DNA of 64,000 nt from Paludibacter sp. (lineage in GTDB: Bacteria > Bacteroidota > Bacteroidia > Bacteroidales > Paludibacteraceae), in assembly GCA_028690665.1 (NCBI GenBank), contig JAQVAV010000014.1:1-64000 (forward strand), given 5' to 3'. The translations under genes were made by a program, and so were the position numbers. Under the pieces are notes generated by a model. It did no database searches. It worked only from the letters and a program-made list of their open reading frames with translations, and had not been told where the DNA came from. Shown here one piece after another: positions 1 to 9,187 of this stretch. How positions within the stretch are numbered: the stretch's first letter is position 1; each line of letters starts with the position of its first letter.

Positions 1-49
1 AATAACTAATATCTTAATTTTGAAATAGAATTATCTCAGATTAATAAAT

Positions 50-2689
50 ATGAACGAAACAATAAATAATGCTGAAGATATTTATGATGTAAAAACATCT
101 CCGACAAATTTGTCAAAGAATAATGATGATATAGGTAATTTCTTTGTGAGATTTCTCAAGGTATTAACTATTCACAAATGGTTGTTTTTGACGATTTTTC
201 TTATTGTTATCCTTTTGGTGATGTTGTATGCCCTGCGTCAACCCGTTTCATATCAATCTAATTATGAGGTTTTTTATAATGAAAATATTCGAGAATTTGT
301 AGATGATAATACAAATAGTCCTGTTGTAAAATCTGATTTCGATAAAAATTACTGGTTGAGAGCTATGCAGTCGGATGAAGTAATGGAGTTGACAAAGAAA
401 AATTCGGGATTACCCTATTCGGCAAGTCAACTAAACAGGATGATTCTTACGGGAGTTGTTGATAAACGGAAGGAAGATCGTATTCCTGTTTTTTTAGTCC
501 AGATAAATAGTCATTATAAAGAACACATTCCAATTTTGATCAGGGCCTATATTAATGCTTTGAATGATTTGTTATATCAGAAGCAAATCAGAAACTCACA
601 AAACTTAATAGCTTATTTAACAGGTCAGATTAATCAGAATAATGCAAAACTCATTCAGTTGAATGTTCAGATTGCAGATGATGGAGGGGGAACTGCTAAT
701 AATGAGATTGTTGATTTCGATAAGATAAAAACATCTCTTGATGATTTTCGGAATCAACTTTTAAATGCCCGTGTAAATTTATCATCAATAATATCAGCCA
801 GAAAAAGAACTGAAACTGAGTTAGCAGGTATTGATGGTACCGTAGTTAATGAATCAGCATTTTCAGAACCTTTGAAAGTTCAATTAATGAATCTGGAGGT
901 TGACTTAGCTCGGGCATTGACTAAAAATAAAGAGGATCATCCTGCCGTAAAGCAAATCCGGGCGAATATAAAACAAATCAGTGATATGCTTCGGGACAGT
1001 TTGGAACAACGTCTTGAAATTAAAAGCTTAATCCAAAACCCGATTAAAAGCCAATTGATGAGTAAATTGTTGGATTTACAAATTCAGGAAGTTTCTGAAG
1101 ATACAAGAGTGCGTTCTCTTGAACAGGTAATCGGAGAATTGGAAAAGAAGACTTTGCCGACTTCAGTAAATCAGGATCAGCAGCAACAATTGCGGAACAG
1201 AGATATGTTAACTCTTACTATCAAGGGATTAAATGATAAACTGATAGAGGCACAGTCTACCTCTCATGGTAGTTTAAGCCGCTTTGCATACATAGATGAT
1301 GCGAGCTCCATTAATTTGGCGAATAAAGGTATATTGTTTTATATAATATTGGCAATTCTTGTTGGTTTTTTGATTGCATCTTTGATTGTTTTTATTTACG
1401 ACTTGTTGGATGATCGTATTATGTTGGTTGAAGACTATGAACATTTTTATAGTTATCCATTAATTGGAATTATTAAACATTATAAAGATGAAGAGGATAA
1501 TATTGATGCCGGATCGGATTACAGGCAGCGGAGTTTTGGAGATATAGGCGGTCTAATCGTAAATCTGAGGCAGGTAATGAAGCATAACCATATTAAAACT
1601 CTGGTTATTTCAAGTCCAGATAGAATGGAGGGTAAATCACTTGTTAGCCTAAAATTAGCCGCAGCATTAGCTATGAAAAAACAGCGGGTTTTGTTGATTG
1701 ATATGGATTTCTATTCTCCTAAACTTACAAAAAAAATCTATCCGGACTCTCAAATAGGCTTGTCAAATTATATTATGGATGAATGTGGTATTGAAGATAT
1801 TATCTTATCTACTGATATCCCTGATTTGAATTTTGTTGCAGCGGGTAATGCAGAAGGTCAGAAAGATCTTTTTTATAATGATAGCAGATTAGCGACATTT
1901 ATTGAAAAAGCAAAGGATAATTATGATGTTGTTATGTTTGACACTCCTGCGGCAATGTATATTCCGGATATAGTTGAATTCTTTGATTTGATGGATAGCA
2001 TTATTGTGATTGCCAGGCTAAGGCGTACTACACGTAAACTGCTAGATCGACTTTTTAAAACTGTTTCAGATTTTAAATCAAAATATATAGGTGTTATTAT
2101 TAATGATTTAAGAGCTGATGGCAGAGCTTATTATGATAATTATCAATATGGATATTCTTATAATTATAGTGATTATAAAGATAATTCAACAGACGGAAAA
2201 GGAACTAAAAAACGAATTCCGAAAAAATCTGTATGGTTTTCCGCCATTGTCATTTTAGTATTGGGAGGCTTAGTTTATTATTATGGATTTAATAATTCCG
2301 GATTTAAATTATTTACTTCTTTACGACAAGCAAAAGATTCTATTCGAGTTGAAAAAACAGATATGAGAGATAAGGAAACTTTTACTCAAGATACTTTATC
2401 CGATTCTGTAAATATAGCTACTTCATCTGTATCTCATAAAGATATGGATTCTGTAGAAATTCATAAAGATAGTCGCCTCACCAATATCGCTCTTCAGAAA
2501 TATGGAAATAAATGTTTTTGGGTCTATATTTATCTTGCAAATAAAACATCAATAAGTAATCCTAATGAACTAACTCCGGGGACAATAATTTATTTGCCAG
2601 ATCCGACTGTTTATGATATTGATGCAAATGATGTTAAATCTATTAATGCTGCTTTAGATCTTGAAAAGCAAATTATATCTGGATTATAA
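50..2689 (+). CDS. Wzc-like polysaccharide co-polymerase / BY-kinase with C-terminal TM and LysM-like domain
   Basis: Probable chain-length regulator and tyrosine autokinase of exopolysaccharide export, in the inner membrane. A Wzz-type first membrane segment lies at about residues 43-64, a long coiled-coil periplasmic part follows, and a second membrane segment is near 426-450. The kinase has a Walker A-like DRMEGKS (about 523-529), Walker A' VLLIDMDFYSP (about 547-557) and Walker B VVMFDTPA (about 627-634). A cluster of eight tyrosines (about 691-713) matches the autophosphorylation tail of the family. Unusually the protein goes on: a third hydrophobic segment at about 728-747, then a LysM-like domain at about 803-860 (NIALQKYGN, IYLANK, NELTPGTIIYLP). 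That tail should be periplasmic. It precedes an SLBB-LCP and a Wza-like gene on the same strand. The kinase call is firm; the LysM tail is my reading from pattern. Confidence 0.9.
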   Translation: MNETINNAEDIYDVKTSPTNLSKNNDDIGNFFVRFLKVLTIHKWLFLTIFLIVILLVMLYALRQPVSYQSNYEVFYNENIREFVDDNTNSPVVKSDFDKNYWLRAMQSDEVMELTKKNSGLPYSASQLNRMILTGVVDKRKEDRIPVFLVQINSHYKEHIPILIRAYINALNDLLYQKQIRNSQNLIAYLTGQINQNNAKLIQLNVQIADDGGGTANNEIVDFDKIKTSLDDFRNQLLNARVNLSSIISARKRTETELAGIDGTVVNESAFSEPLKVQLMNLEVDLARALTKNKEDHPAVKQIRANIKQISDMLRDSLEQRLEIKSLIQNPIKSQLMSKLLDLQIQEVSEDTRVRSLEQVIGELEKKTLPTSVNQDQQQQLRNRDMLTLTIKGLNDKLIEAQSTSHGSLSRFAYIDDASSINLANKGILFYIILAILVGFLIASLIVFIYDLLDDRIMLVEDYEHFYSYPLIGIIKHYKDEEDNIDAGSDYRQRSFGDIGGLIVNLRQVMKHNHIKTLVISSPDRMEGKSLVSLKLAAALAMKKQRVLLIDMDFYSPKLTKKIYPDSQIGLSNYIMDECGIEDIILSTDIPDLNFVAAGNAEGQKDLFYNDSRLATFIEKAKDNYDVVMFDTPAAMYIPDIVEFFDLMDSIIVIARLRRTTRKLLDRLFKTVSDFKSKYIGVIINDLRADGRAYYDNYQYGYSYNYSDYKDNSTDGKGTKKRIPKKSVWFSAIVILVLGGLVYYYGFNNSGFKLFTSLRQAKDSIRVEKTDMRDKETFTQDTLSDSVNIATSSVSHKDMDSVEIHKDSRLTNIALQKYGNKCFWVYIYLANKTSISNPNELTPGTIIYLPDPTVYDIDANDVKSINAALDLEKQIISGL

Positions 2690-2709
2690 ATGATGAGCTA
2701 CGGATTATT

Positions 2710-3948
2710 ATGGTGAGCAGAAAACGAAAAAGTACTCGATATTCGGATAAATTTAAAAAACGAAAAGCGCTTTTTTGGTGGGTATTAGGGGTGCTGGTCT
2801 TTTTGTTGTTAATTTTGATGTTGTGGTGGAAACTTCCGGCAAAACCTGATCGATATATAAGAGTAGGAATTTGTGGTGCAGTACGTGTGCCTGCGGTGTA
2901 CACGATGAGAGATGGGGCGGATCTAGGAATGCTGGTGAGAAGAGCAAATGGTTTTAGAGCAAATGCAGATATATTTAAGGTAAATCTCGAACGTTTATTG
3001 GAAAATGATACTATTTACCATATCCCAGCGCGAGGAAATGGAGGTAATGATGTGGCATGGTCTCTCAGACTTAACCGGGAGGTGAAGAATTCAATCGACA
3101 AATCTTATAGTGATATAACCCAGAAAGTGAGTCGGGAATTCGATAATAAAGAAATTCGAAAATATAGTGTTTTGTATGTAGGTTTACCCGCAGTGTATGT
3201 GTTAATTAATTATTATCCGGATTTTAATAGAATAAATTTTATTCATCTTCCACATTCTACCGTGTTCCTTAATAATGAATATCGTTTGATAGATCTTTTT
3301 TTTACATTAGATATTTATCCAACAATGAGAATTGTTGAACATACTCTGAAACAAAAAATAGATTATTATCTGATTCAGGATCGCGGTATGTTTGTCGATT
3401 TAATTGACAGGCTTGGGGGAGTGGAACTTAATTTAGATGATGCATACGCACAAGCTTATGATTTACAGCCAGGACGACAACTTGTGGATGGATTTCATGC
3501 GTGGGAATATATTCGATTTATTGACTGGAGAAATATTGGTATTAAAGTTCGGAGTGAGAAGAAAAGGGATCTTATCCGGAGCGATAATTTTGAAGCTAAT
3601 CCACGAACATGGGAACGAATTTACGAAATCAGAAATCAAAGGCAACGTTATGTCCTTGAAGGCATGAGACATTCGTTCAAAGTTCTTTCAAAGAATCAAC
3701 AGATGGATGTAATCAATAACTTTAAAAAAGTTTTTAATACTGATATGGATGTTGACTTTTTAATGAAACTTTATACAGATATTTTGTCGACAAAGGATTT
3801 TTCTTTTGGGAATATTCCTGGGTATTATGGCTCATCTGGCAATAAACTATATTTTTATCCTGACCTTCCAAATTTTGAAATGTTGCAGGAACAAGAAATA
3901 AGAGAATGGTTGGAAAAAAAATATGGAAAAACTCAAACAGTATATTGA
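2710..3948 (+). CDS. SLBB domain + LytR-CpsA-Psr (LCP)-like membrane protein
   Basis: Single-pass membrane protein with a basic N terminus, a membrane segment at about residues 19-43 and an extracytoplasmic remainder. Residues 50-107 look like an SLBB/ComEA-type beta-grasp domain (GAVRVPAVYTM, NLERLLENDTIYHIP). Residues about 150-345 resemble an LCP domain: FVDLIDRLGGVELNL and PGRQLVDGFHAWEYIRF match the family pattern. LCP enzymes transfer lipid-linked glycopolymers to cell-wall acceptors. The usual PRDT strand end reads PHST here, so a normally conserved Arg seems absent and enzymatic activity is doubtful. It starts 20 bp after the kinase gene and is followed by a Wza-like gene, so a role in anchoring or assembling the exported polysaccharide is inferred. 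Confidence 0.75.
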   Translation: MVSRKRKSTRYSDKFKKRKALFWWVLGVLVFLLLILMLWWKLPAKPDRYIRVGICGAVRVPAVYTMRDGADLGMLVRRANGFRANADIFKVNLERLLENDTIYHIPARGNGGNDVAWSLRLNREVKNSIDKSYSDITQKVSREFDNKEIRKYSVLYVGLPAVYVLINYYPDFNRINFIHLPHSTVFLNNEYRLIDLFFTLDIYPTMRIVEHTLKQKIDYYLIQDRGMFVDLIDRLGGVELNLDDAYAQAYDLQPGRQLVDGFHAWEYIRFIDWRNIGIKVRSEKKRDLIRSDNFEANPRTWERIYEIRNQRQRYVLEGMRHSFKVLSKNQQMDVINNFKKVFNTDMDVDFLMKLYTDILSTKDFSFGNIPGYYGSSGNKLYFYPDLPNFEMLQEQEIREWLEKKYGKTQTVY

Positions 3949-4021
3949 AAATATTATTAATTCTGAGGTTAAATGTTCGATTAATGAAGTGTTTTAATCA
4001 TACAACGTAAAAAATTTAAAT

Positions 4022-4672
4022 ATGAATAATACATTTGTTGCAAGAGGATTATTTTTAATGGCATTTTTGTTCATGCTTTTTATAAATAGCAATGCTCAAA
4101 TAGACAGTACTTATATTATAAAAAGAGGAGATGTTCTACAGATAGATGTTATGGAACATCCTGAATTTTCATTAGTGGCAGTACCTGTTATGCCAGATGG
4201 TTTTGTTCAGTTTCCTGGCTTGGGAAGTATCAGAGCAGCCGGAATGACAATTAAAGAGTTTACAACCGTTATGCAAAAAAATGTTGAGAAATATGTAGTG
4301 AATCCTGTTTTAACTGTATTTGTTAAATATATGCCATCTCAGGTTATGAATGTTGTCGGCTATGTAAATACTCCAGGTCAGATACAAATATTTGAACCTA
4401 CAGATTTAATAACAGCTTTAAGCAAAGCCGGAGGTATTAAAGATATTCGTAGATGTAAATGGGTGACAATTGTAAGGCAAGACCAGAGTTTTGAAAAATA
4501 TTCTGTGAAGAAAATTTTTAGTAAAAACTTTGACCGGGCTGAAATACCTGTTCTAAACGTTGGAGATACTGTTTATGTGATTGAACCTAACGGTAAGTTT
4601 AACTGGTCTTTATTGACATTTATAACACAATTAGCTTATATTTCTGTCTTAATTTGGATTAATCTTAGATAA
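4022..4672 (+). CDS. Wza-like polysaccharide export protein (Poly_export + SLBB)
   Basis: Signal peptide ending around INSNAQ, then a polysaccharide biosynthesis/export domain beginning YIIKRGDVLQIDV and an SLBB domain (VVGYVNTPGQIQIFEPTDL, ALSKAGGI). Family members form the outer-membrane/periplasmic export channel for capsular or exopolysaccharide. The protein is 216 residues, shorter than E. coli Wza, and ends in a hydrophobic stretch (about 198-213) that probably anchors it, a common Bacteroidota arrangement. Third gene of the kinase-LCP-export set; the 73-bp gap shows no terminator that I can see. Confidence 0.85.
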   Translation: MNNTFVARGLFLMAFLFMLFINSNAQIDSTYIIKRGDVLQIDVMEHPEFSLVAVPVMPDGFVQFPGLGSIRAAGMTIKEFTTVMQKNVEKYVVNPVLTVFVKYMPSQVMNVVGYVNTPGQIQIFEPTDLITALSKAGGIKDIRRCKWVTIVRQDQSFEKYSVKKIFSKNFDRAEIPVLNVGDTVYVIEPNGKFNWSLLTFITQLAYISVLIWINLR

Positions 4673-4838
4673 GGAAAATTTTCTATAAGGAAATTGAAAA
4701 TTGATTCTTGGAATATAAAATGCTCCTGATTTTAGAGAAATAAATGATGTAAAAGTGAAATTTTCTATAATTGTAATAGAAAATATCGTTTATTTGTAAT
4801 AAATATTCTTTTATTATAGTTTTTTTGTCGATTTTTAT

Positions 4839-4846
4839 TATCTTTG
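4839..4846 (+). promoter_or_regulatory. Bacteroidota -7 box upstream of the T9SS cargo gene
   Basis: TATCTTTG fits the TAnnTTTG consensus and lies about 105 bp before the 4952 start codon. I see no TTTG -33 element at the usual 19-21 bp spacing, so the -7 box alone supports it. It would separate the 957-aa cargo, miniprotein and possibly exosortase transcript from the polysaccharide genes. Confidence 0.5.
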
Positions 4847-4951
4847 CTTGTTGTATGTTGTTCTTTTTAAAGAATTTGATGATTTGTACTGTGTGATGTA
4901 ATATATAAGGGAATACTTCTTAGAAAATAGTCGCTATAGTTTGTTCTAAAA

Positions 4952-7825
4952 ATGAAGGATATGAGAATTTTTACCATGCTAATCAAAAAATTACCAACGG
5001 TAATGTTTTTGATGTTTTTGTTTGGAAGTTTTGTGGATATACAGGCCCAAACCGCAATCACTGTTGTGGGGACACCAGTAACACAAGATTTTGATGGCTT
5101 GGCATCGTCCGGTAGCGGAAATACATGGACTGATAACAGTACATTGCCTGGTTGGTATGCTTATTCCGGAGGGGTTGTTACTGCTTACTCTGCAGCAGAT
5201 GGATCTGCAAGTGCTACTGGTCTTTACTCCTTTGGAGTCACTGGAAGTTCTGATCGGGCTTTAGGTTTTGTGCCTGCAGTCGCTAGTTATTTAGGATGGC
5301 TAATTGTAAATAACACAACGCAGACTATAGAGACCTTAGGAGTTACGTGGTATGGAGAACAGTGGTCGGCGACTAGTAGTATCTCAGCACAGACTATTCA
5401 GTTTCACTACAAAAAAAATCCTACATCCTTGACCGATGCTGATTATACTCAACGTTTGCCCAGCTTTTCTACTTTAGTAAAAGGTAGTGGCGCTTTAAAT
5501 GGAAATAATTATACTACAAAAATTACTTCATATCTCGAGAATGTTAATTTAGCTCCAGGAGAGACTGTAATGCTAAGGTGGTATGATGCAAGCGATGCTT
5601 TAAATATGTCTGTTGCAATTGATAATATAGAGGTTAATGTGGCTGTCTCTCAGACAATAACGTTCTCTGCTATTCCAAATAAAGTTTATGGTGCGGCTTC
5701 TTTTGATTTAGATGCAACTGCTTCAAGTGGGTTACCTGTTACTTATTCAAGTAGTAATACCGATGTGGCAACAATAAGTGGAAATACAGTTACAATTGTT
5801 GGTGCCGGTCAGGTAACTATAACAGCAGCTCAGGAGGGGAATACTTCATATAAACCGGCTAGTTCTGTTGAACGGGTATTGAATGTATATCCAGATGTGC
5901 CTGAATTAGAACCTGCCACGGGTATTTCGCAAAGTGGTTTTACCGCCAATTGGCATGCATACGATGGATTGAATAGTGATCCTTCCGGATCTTCTTATGT
6001 ATATTATACTTTGTTTTATTCAAAAGACCCCACATTTGCGACATATAATGTTGAGCAGTTAACGGATAATTATTTGCAAGTCTCCGGATTAGAAAGTAAT
6101 TCTGTTTATTATTACAGATTATATGCTTCTCATACGGAAGTTGGAGATGGCGGATATACAGATGCTGCTATCGTTACAACAGGTACTGATTATATCTCGA
6201 CTGCAAATGGTACGTGGGATCAATCTTATTGGGATGTTGAACAAAGCCCAGGAGCTGTTGCGAACAAAGTAACCGTTTTGCATGATGATGAATTAAATGT
6301 AAACGGAACCCGGGGTAATGTTGTTGTCAATACTCTGGAATTAGGTCCGGGGGCCTCTTTGGATGTTAAACAACAGATTACTGTTGCCGGAACGTTAATT
6401 ATAAATGTTGATAAAGATGATGATGCAGGACAATTATTGAATAATTCAAATATTATAATGGGAACGGGATCAGAAATTATAATTAAACGAACTTTCGATA
6501 ATAGTCGGTGGCATTTTGTAGGCTTTCCTTTTGACGTAGATCCGGCCAATATATTCCTATCCGGCACAACAACTCAGGCAACTTGGGGAGACGCCTCTAC
6601 AGTTGCTGTTCCGTATAAAGATTTTTACGTTAGACAATATAATGGCTATACAAGAGATTTAGAGGGAACGGCTAATTATACAGAATCAGGACTTCATTGG
6701 GAAGATGTTTCTCCTCATGGTTTTGTTGCCAATAAAGGTTATATTTTAGCGGTACCAACTTCTAGTGATATAACGCTTGACTTTGTAACTAAAGCTGCGG
6801 ATGCAAGTGGTATTTTTGGCAGTTTGAAGACAATATCTGTGAATCAATATAAAATAAATGCAGATCCAGTACACTGGAGCTGGAATTTGGTGACACAACC
6901 TTTTGCGTCTTCTTATGATTTATTGTATACTAATACACCATCTTATTTCCATATATTTAATTATATTAAACTACAGAACAGAGATTCAGACAATTATGAT
7001 GATTATTCTGAAAGATTAGTAGATAAATATGTTGTGTATATGCCTGGAGATCAAAATATTGTTGCACCTTATCTCTCGTTTTTTATACAAGCTCCTGGTA
7101 CAACATTAAGCTTCAATTCAGGAGGGAATAGGGCATTGGCTCCATCTGTGGATAATTCTTCCACCGATTTTGATGAGATAAATTTGAAACTGGAAGATTT
7201 AAATACTCATATTTCGGATAATACGAGAGTCCGCTTACAGGAGGGAGCTTCTGATAGCTATATTCTTGGTACAGAAGCTGTAAAAATGTTTAGCGAAAGT
7301 AGTCTTGTGCCTCAGATTTATACTAAATTATCAAACGGTTATCCAATGTCTGTAAATATGTTGCCAGCAACCACCACCACTATAGCAATACCAACTAAGA
7401 TTGGTGTTAAAGGCGAATATTCTATTTCCTTGTCAACTTTGGATAAAGTGGAAAATTATTCTCAGGTTTTACTTGTTGACAATCAGACTGCTACTCAAAC
7501 AGATCTTTTGATGGAAGATTATACCTTTGATGTTTCGACAACAGGTACAGCGAATAGATTCAAAGTGATCCTTGTTCCCAATGTAACAACTAATTTAGGA
7601 AATGTTGAATCTGGAGTAAATGTAATATCTGCTAATAACTCTCTTCAATTTACAGGTTTGAATTCTACGGCTACGGTTAGTATATATGATTTGACAGGTA
7701 AAAAAATTGAGCAAATTCAGAATGTGATTTCGCAACAAATGTATCCATTTGCAAAAAAAGGGTTATATTTGTTCGAGATTAATGAAAATAATCAGGTTTA
7801 TAAGATTAAGGCTATTGTAAAATAA
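4952..7825 (+). CDS. Secreted surface protein with Ig-like and FN3-like domains and a T9SS C-terminal sorting domain
   Basis: Signal peptide of about 33 residues ending IQAQ, then a lectin/jelly-roll-like N-terminal region (starts about TQDFDGLASS), a bacterial Ig-like domain near residues 228-310 (TYSSSNTDVATISGN), an FN3-like stretch near 315-410 (SGLESNSVYYYRLYASH), a long beta-rich region, and a final domain of about 75 residues ending FEINENNQVYKIKAIVK. That tail has the type A T9SS sorting pattern (TVSIYDLTGKKI, GLYLFEI). T9SS cargo crosses the outer membrane and is usually attached to A-LPS or released. The stop lies 6 bp before the start of the PVDGG miniprotein, so the two are almost certainly co-transcribed. 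Substrate unknown; likely adhesin or matrix protein. Confidence 0.85.
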   Translation: MKDMRIFTMLIKKLPTVMFLMFLFGSFVDIQAQTAITVVGTPVTQDFDGLASSGSGNTWTDNSTLPGWYAYSGGVVTAYSAADGSASATGLYSFGVTGSSDRALGFVPAVASYLGWLIVNNTTQTIETLGVTWYGEQWSATSSISAQTIQFHYKKNPTSLTDADYTQRLPSFSTLVKGSGALNGNNYTTKITSYLENVNLAPGETVMLRWYDASDALNMSVAIDNIEVNVAVSQTITFSAIPNKVYGAASFDLDATASSGLPVTYSSSNTDVATISGNTVTIVGAGQVTITAAQEGNTSYKPASSVERVLNVYPDVPELEPATGISQSGFTANWHAYDGLNSDPSGSSYVYYTLFYSKDPTFATYNVEQLTDNYLQVSGLESNSVYYYRLYASHTEVGDGGYTDAAIVTTGTDYISTANGTWDQSYWDVEQSPGAVANKVTVLHDDELNVNGTRGNVVVNTLELGPGASLDVKQQITVAGTLIINVDKDDDAGQLLNNSNIIMGTGSEIIIKRTFDNSRWHFVGFPFDVDPANIFLSGTTTQATWGDASTVAVPYKDFYVRQYNGYTRDLEGTANYTESGLHWEDVSPHGFVANKGYILAVPTSSDITLDFVTKAADASGIFGSLKTISVNQYKINADPVHWSWNLVTQPFASSYDLLYTNTPSYFHIFNYIKLQNRDSDNYDDYSERLVDKYVVYMPGDQNIVAPYLSFFIQAPGTTLSFNSGGNRALAPSVDNSSTDFDEINLKLEDLNTHISDNTRVRLQEGASDSYILGTEAVKMFSESSLVPQIYTKLSNGYPMSVNMLPATTTTIAIPTKIGVKGEYSISLSTLDKVENYSQVLLVDNQTATQTDLLMEDYTFDVSTTGTANRFKVILVPNVTTNLGNVESGVNVISANNSLQFTGLNSTATVSIYDLTGKKIEQIQNVISQQMYPFAKKGLYLFEINENNQVYKIKAIVK

Positions 7826-7831
7826 TATATT

Positions 7832-8020
7832 ATGAAAACTAAATATATATATGTATTGATTTCTTTGTTGGTTATTTCAACAACTGTTTTTGCGGATGGT
7901 CTTCCTACTCAACCGGGTGATCCCGGAATGTCTACACCTGTAGATGGAGGAATTTTAATGGCTATCTTGGGGCTTGGTGGTTTAGCTGCAATGTTATTCA
8001 AAAAGAAAAAGGATAAATAA
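7832..8020 (+). CDS. 62-aa PVDGG C-terminal sorting-signal miniprotein (candidate exosortase substrate)
   Basis: Complete tiny protein: signal peptide (about 1-21, ending TTVFA), about 19 exposed residues rich in Pro/Gly/Asp, a TPVDGG motif, one hydrophobic helix (about 42-55) and the basic tail FKKKKDK. Short motif + helix + basic tail is the tripartite architecture of exosortase/sortase recognition signals, and PxDGG tails of this sort occur in Bacteroidota. Here the whole mature protein is little more than the signal. It sits 6 bp after the T9SS cargo gene and 88 bp before an exosortase-family gene. It may be the substrate, or a small anchor or accessory peptide; this is inference from architecture and position. 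Confidence 0.75.
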   Translation: MKTKYIYVLISLLVISTTVFADGLPTQPGDPGMSTPVDGGILMAILGLGGLAAMLFKKKKDK

Positions 8021-8044
8021 AAAATTTTATTGGTAATATAAGAT

Positions 8045-8094
8045 AATAAACAAACCGGTCGAAATAATAATTTATTTTGACTGGTTTGTTTATT
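8045..8094 (+). terminator. Strong hairpin between miniprotein and exosortase genes
   Basis: A 16-bp stem (8045-8060 with 8079-8094) with one G-T wobble, closed by an 18-nt loop and followed by a T-rich run. It should end or attenuate the cargo/miniprotein transcript just before the exosortase start at 8108, giving high substrate and low enzyme expression. Confidence 0.7.
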
Positions 8095-8107
8095 TTTATT
8101 GTTCTGT

Positions 8108-9187
8108 ATGAATAATACTATAATCCAGAAATTTGTTGTTGGAAAGTTTAAGTCTGACTATATAAAGCTGTTGGCCTTATTGATTATTAGTATAGGTCTG
8201 CTTGTTATTTGGCCTTATGTGGAGCATTTAAACATATATCGATTCATATCGCATGCATTGGCTGGGTTGGGTGGATTATTAGCAGAAGGAATTGGATGCC
8301 TTACAGGGAAGTCATTAGTATATCAAGGTAAATACGAAGTTCTGAATTTCGGCAATGAACAGATGAAAATTCTTATGCCTGTAAATTCATATTCATATTA
8401 TACAATATTACTTTTATTTTATTTGTTAGTTCCTTCAAAAAAGTGGCAGGGAGTTTTTTTTCAAATTATTTTTACAGCGATCTTTATTTCATTTAGAGCT
8501 GCTGTTATTGCGTTTATTAAACTGCCTTTGGCAGGAACAGTCCATTCTATATTGTTGAGTTGGCTTGAACCTCTGATATATTTTCCAATGTTGGTGAATG
8601 TTATGTTTGTGGTTAAAAATAATAAATTGCTCTTAACCGCTTACCTTTATTTGACTGAATTATTCCGGAATAAGATAAACGTATCTTTAGCCGGAATAGT
8701 GTTGCTTCTTATTGTTATACCTCCTCTGCCGAGAGTGATTTTCTATTATATCGACATAAGGATATTGGATGAAATTACCTCGTTCATTCTTAATGGAGCT
8801 ATGTGGCTATTGGGCGTGTTTAATTATCATGCAGTTGTGTCAGATAAATTCATTCTCTTGGGGAGATATTGGTTGTCATTAGAGCAACCTTGTTTGGGAT
8901 TGGGAGTTGCTACTATTGTAATTTTACTTATTCTGATTACAAAAAGCAAGCTTAAAAATAAACTGATATTTGTTCCGTTTTTTTTATTGTTTTTTAGTTT
9001 TATGAATTCAGTAAGACTGGCTTTTACGTTAGTATATATTAAAAATACGTATGAAATATCCGGTTTGGATAAGCCAATGATTCATAATACAATTACATAT
9101 TTTATGTATTTGGTTGCTTTCGGATTGTTTCTGCTCTACTATTTCTGGTTTCAGGATATAGATTTTTCTTGTAAGAAGATGAAATAA
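8108..9187 (+). CDS. Exosortase/archaeosortase-family protein with apparent internal duplication
   Basis: Polytopic membrane protein of 359 aa (ATG at 8108 preferred over an upstream TTG). The second half carries the exosortase triad in its usual membrane context: Cys262 (EQPCLGLG), Arg303 (NSVRLAFT) and His326 (PMIHNTITYF). Exosortases are transpeptidase-like enzymes that process C-terminal sorting signals, commonly beside exopolysaccharide genes, as here. The first half looks like a degenerate copy of the same fold: Arg130 (FISFRAAVIAF) and His146 (GTVHSILLSW) are retained, but the position expected for Cys (about residues 90-93, MPVNSYSYY) has none. So one catalytic and one pseudo-catalytic half are inferred. 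Its likely partner is the PVDGG miniprotein just upstream. Confidence 0.8.
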   Translation: MNNTIIQKFVVGKFKSDYIKLLALLIISIGLLVIWPYVEHLNIYRFISHALAGLGGLLAEGIGCLTGKSLVYQGKYEVLNFGNEQMKILMPVNSYSYYTILLLFYLLVPSKKWQGVFFQIIFTAIFISFRAAVIAFIKLPLAGTVHSILLSWLEPLIYFPMLVNVMFVVKNNKLLLTAYLYLTELFRNKINVSLAGIVLLLIVIPPLPRVIFYYIDIRILDEITSFILNGAMWLLGVFNYHAVVSDKFILLGRYWLSLEQPCLGLGVATIVILLILITKSKLKNKLIFVPFFLLFFSFMNSVRLAFTLVYIKNTYEISGLDKPMIHNTITYFMYLVAFGLFLLYYFWFQDIDFSCKKMK

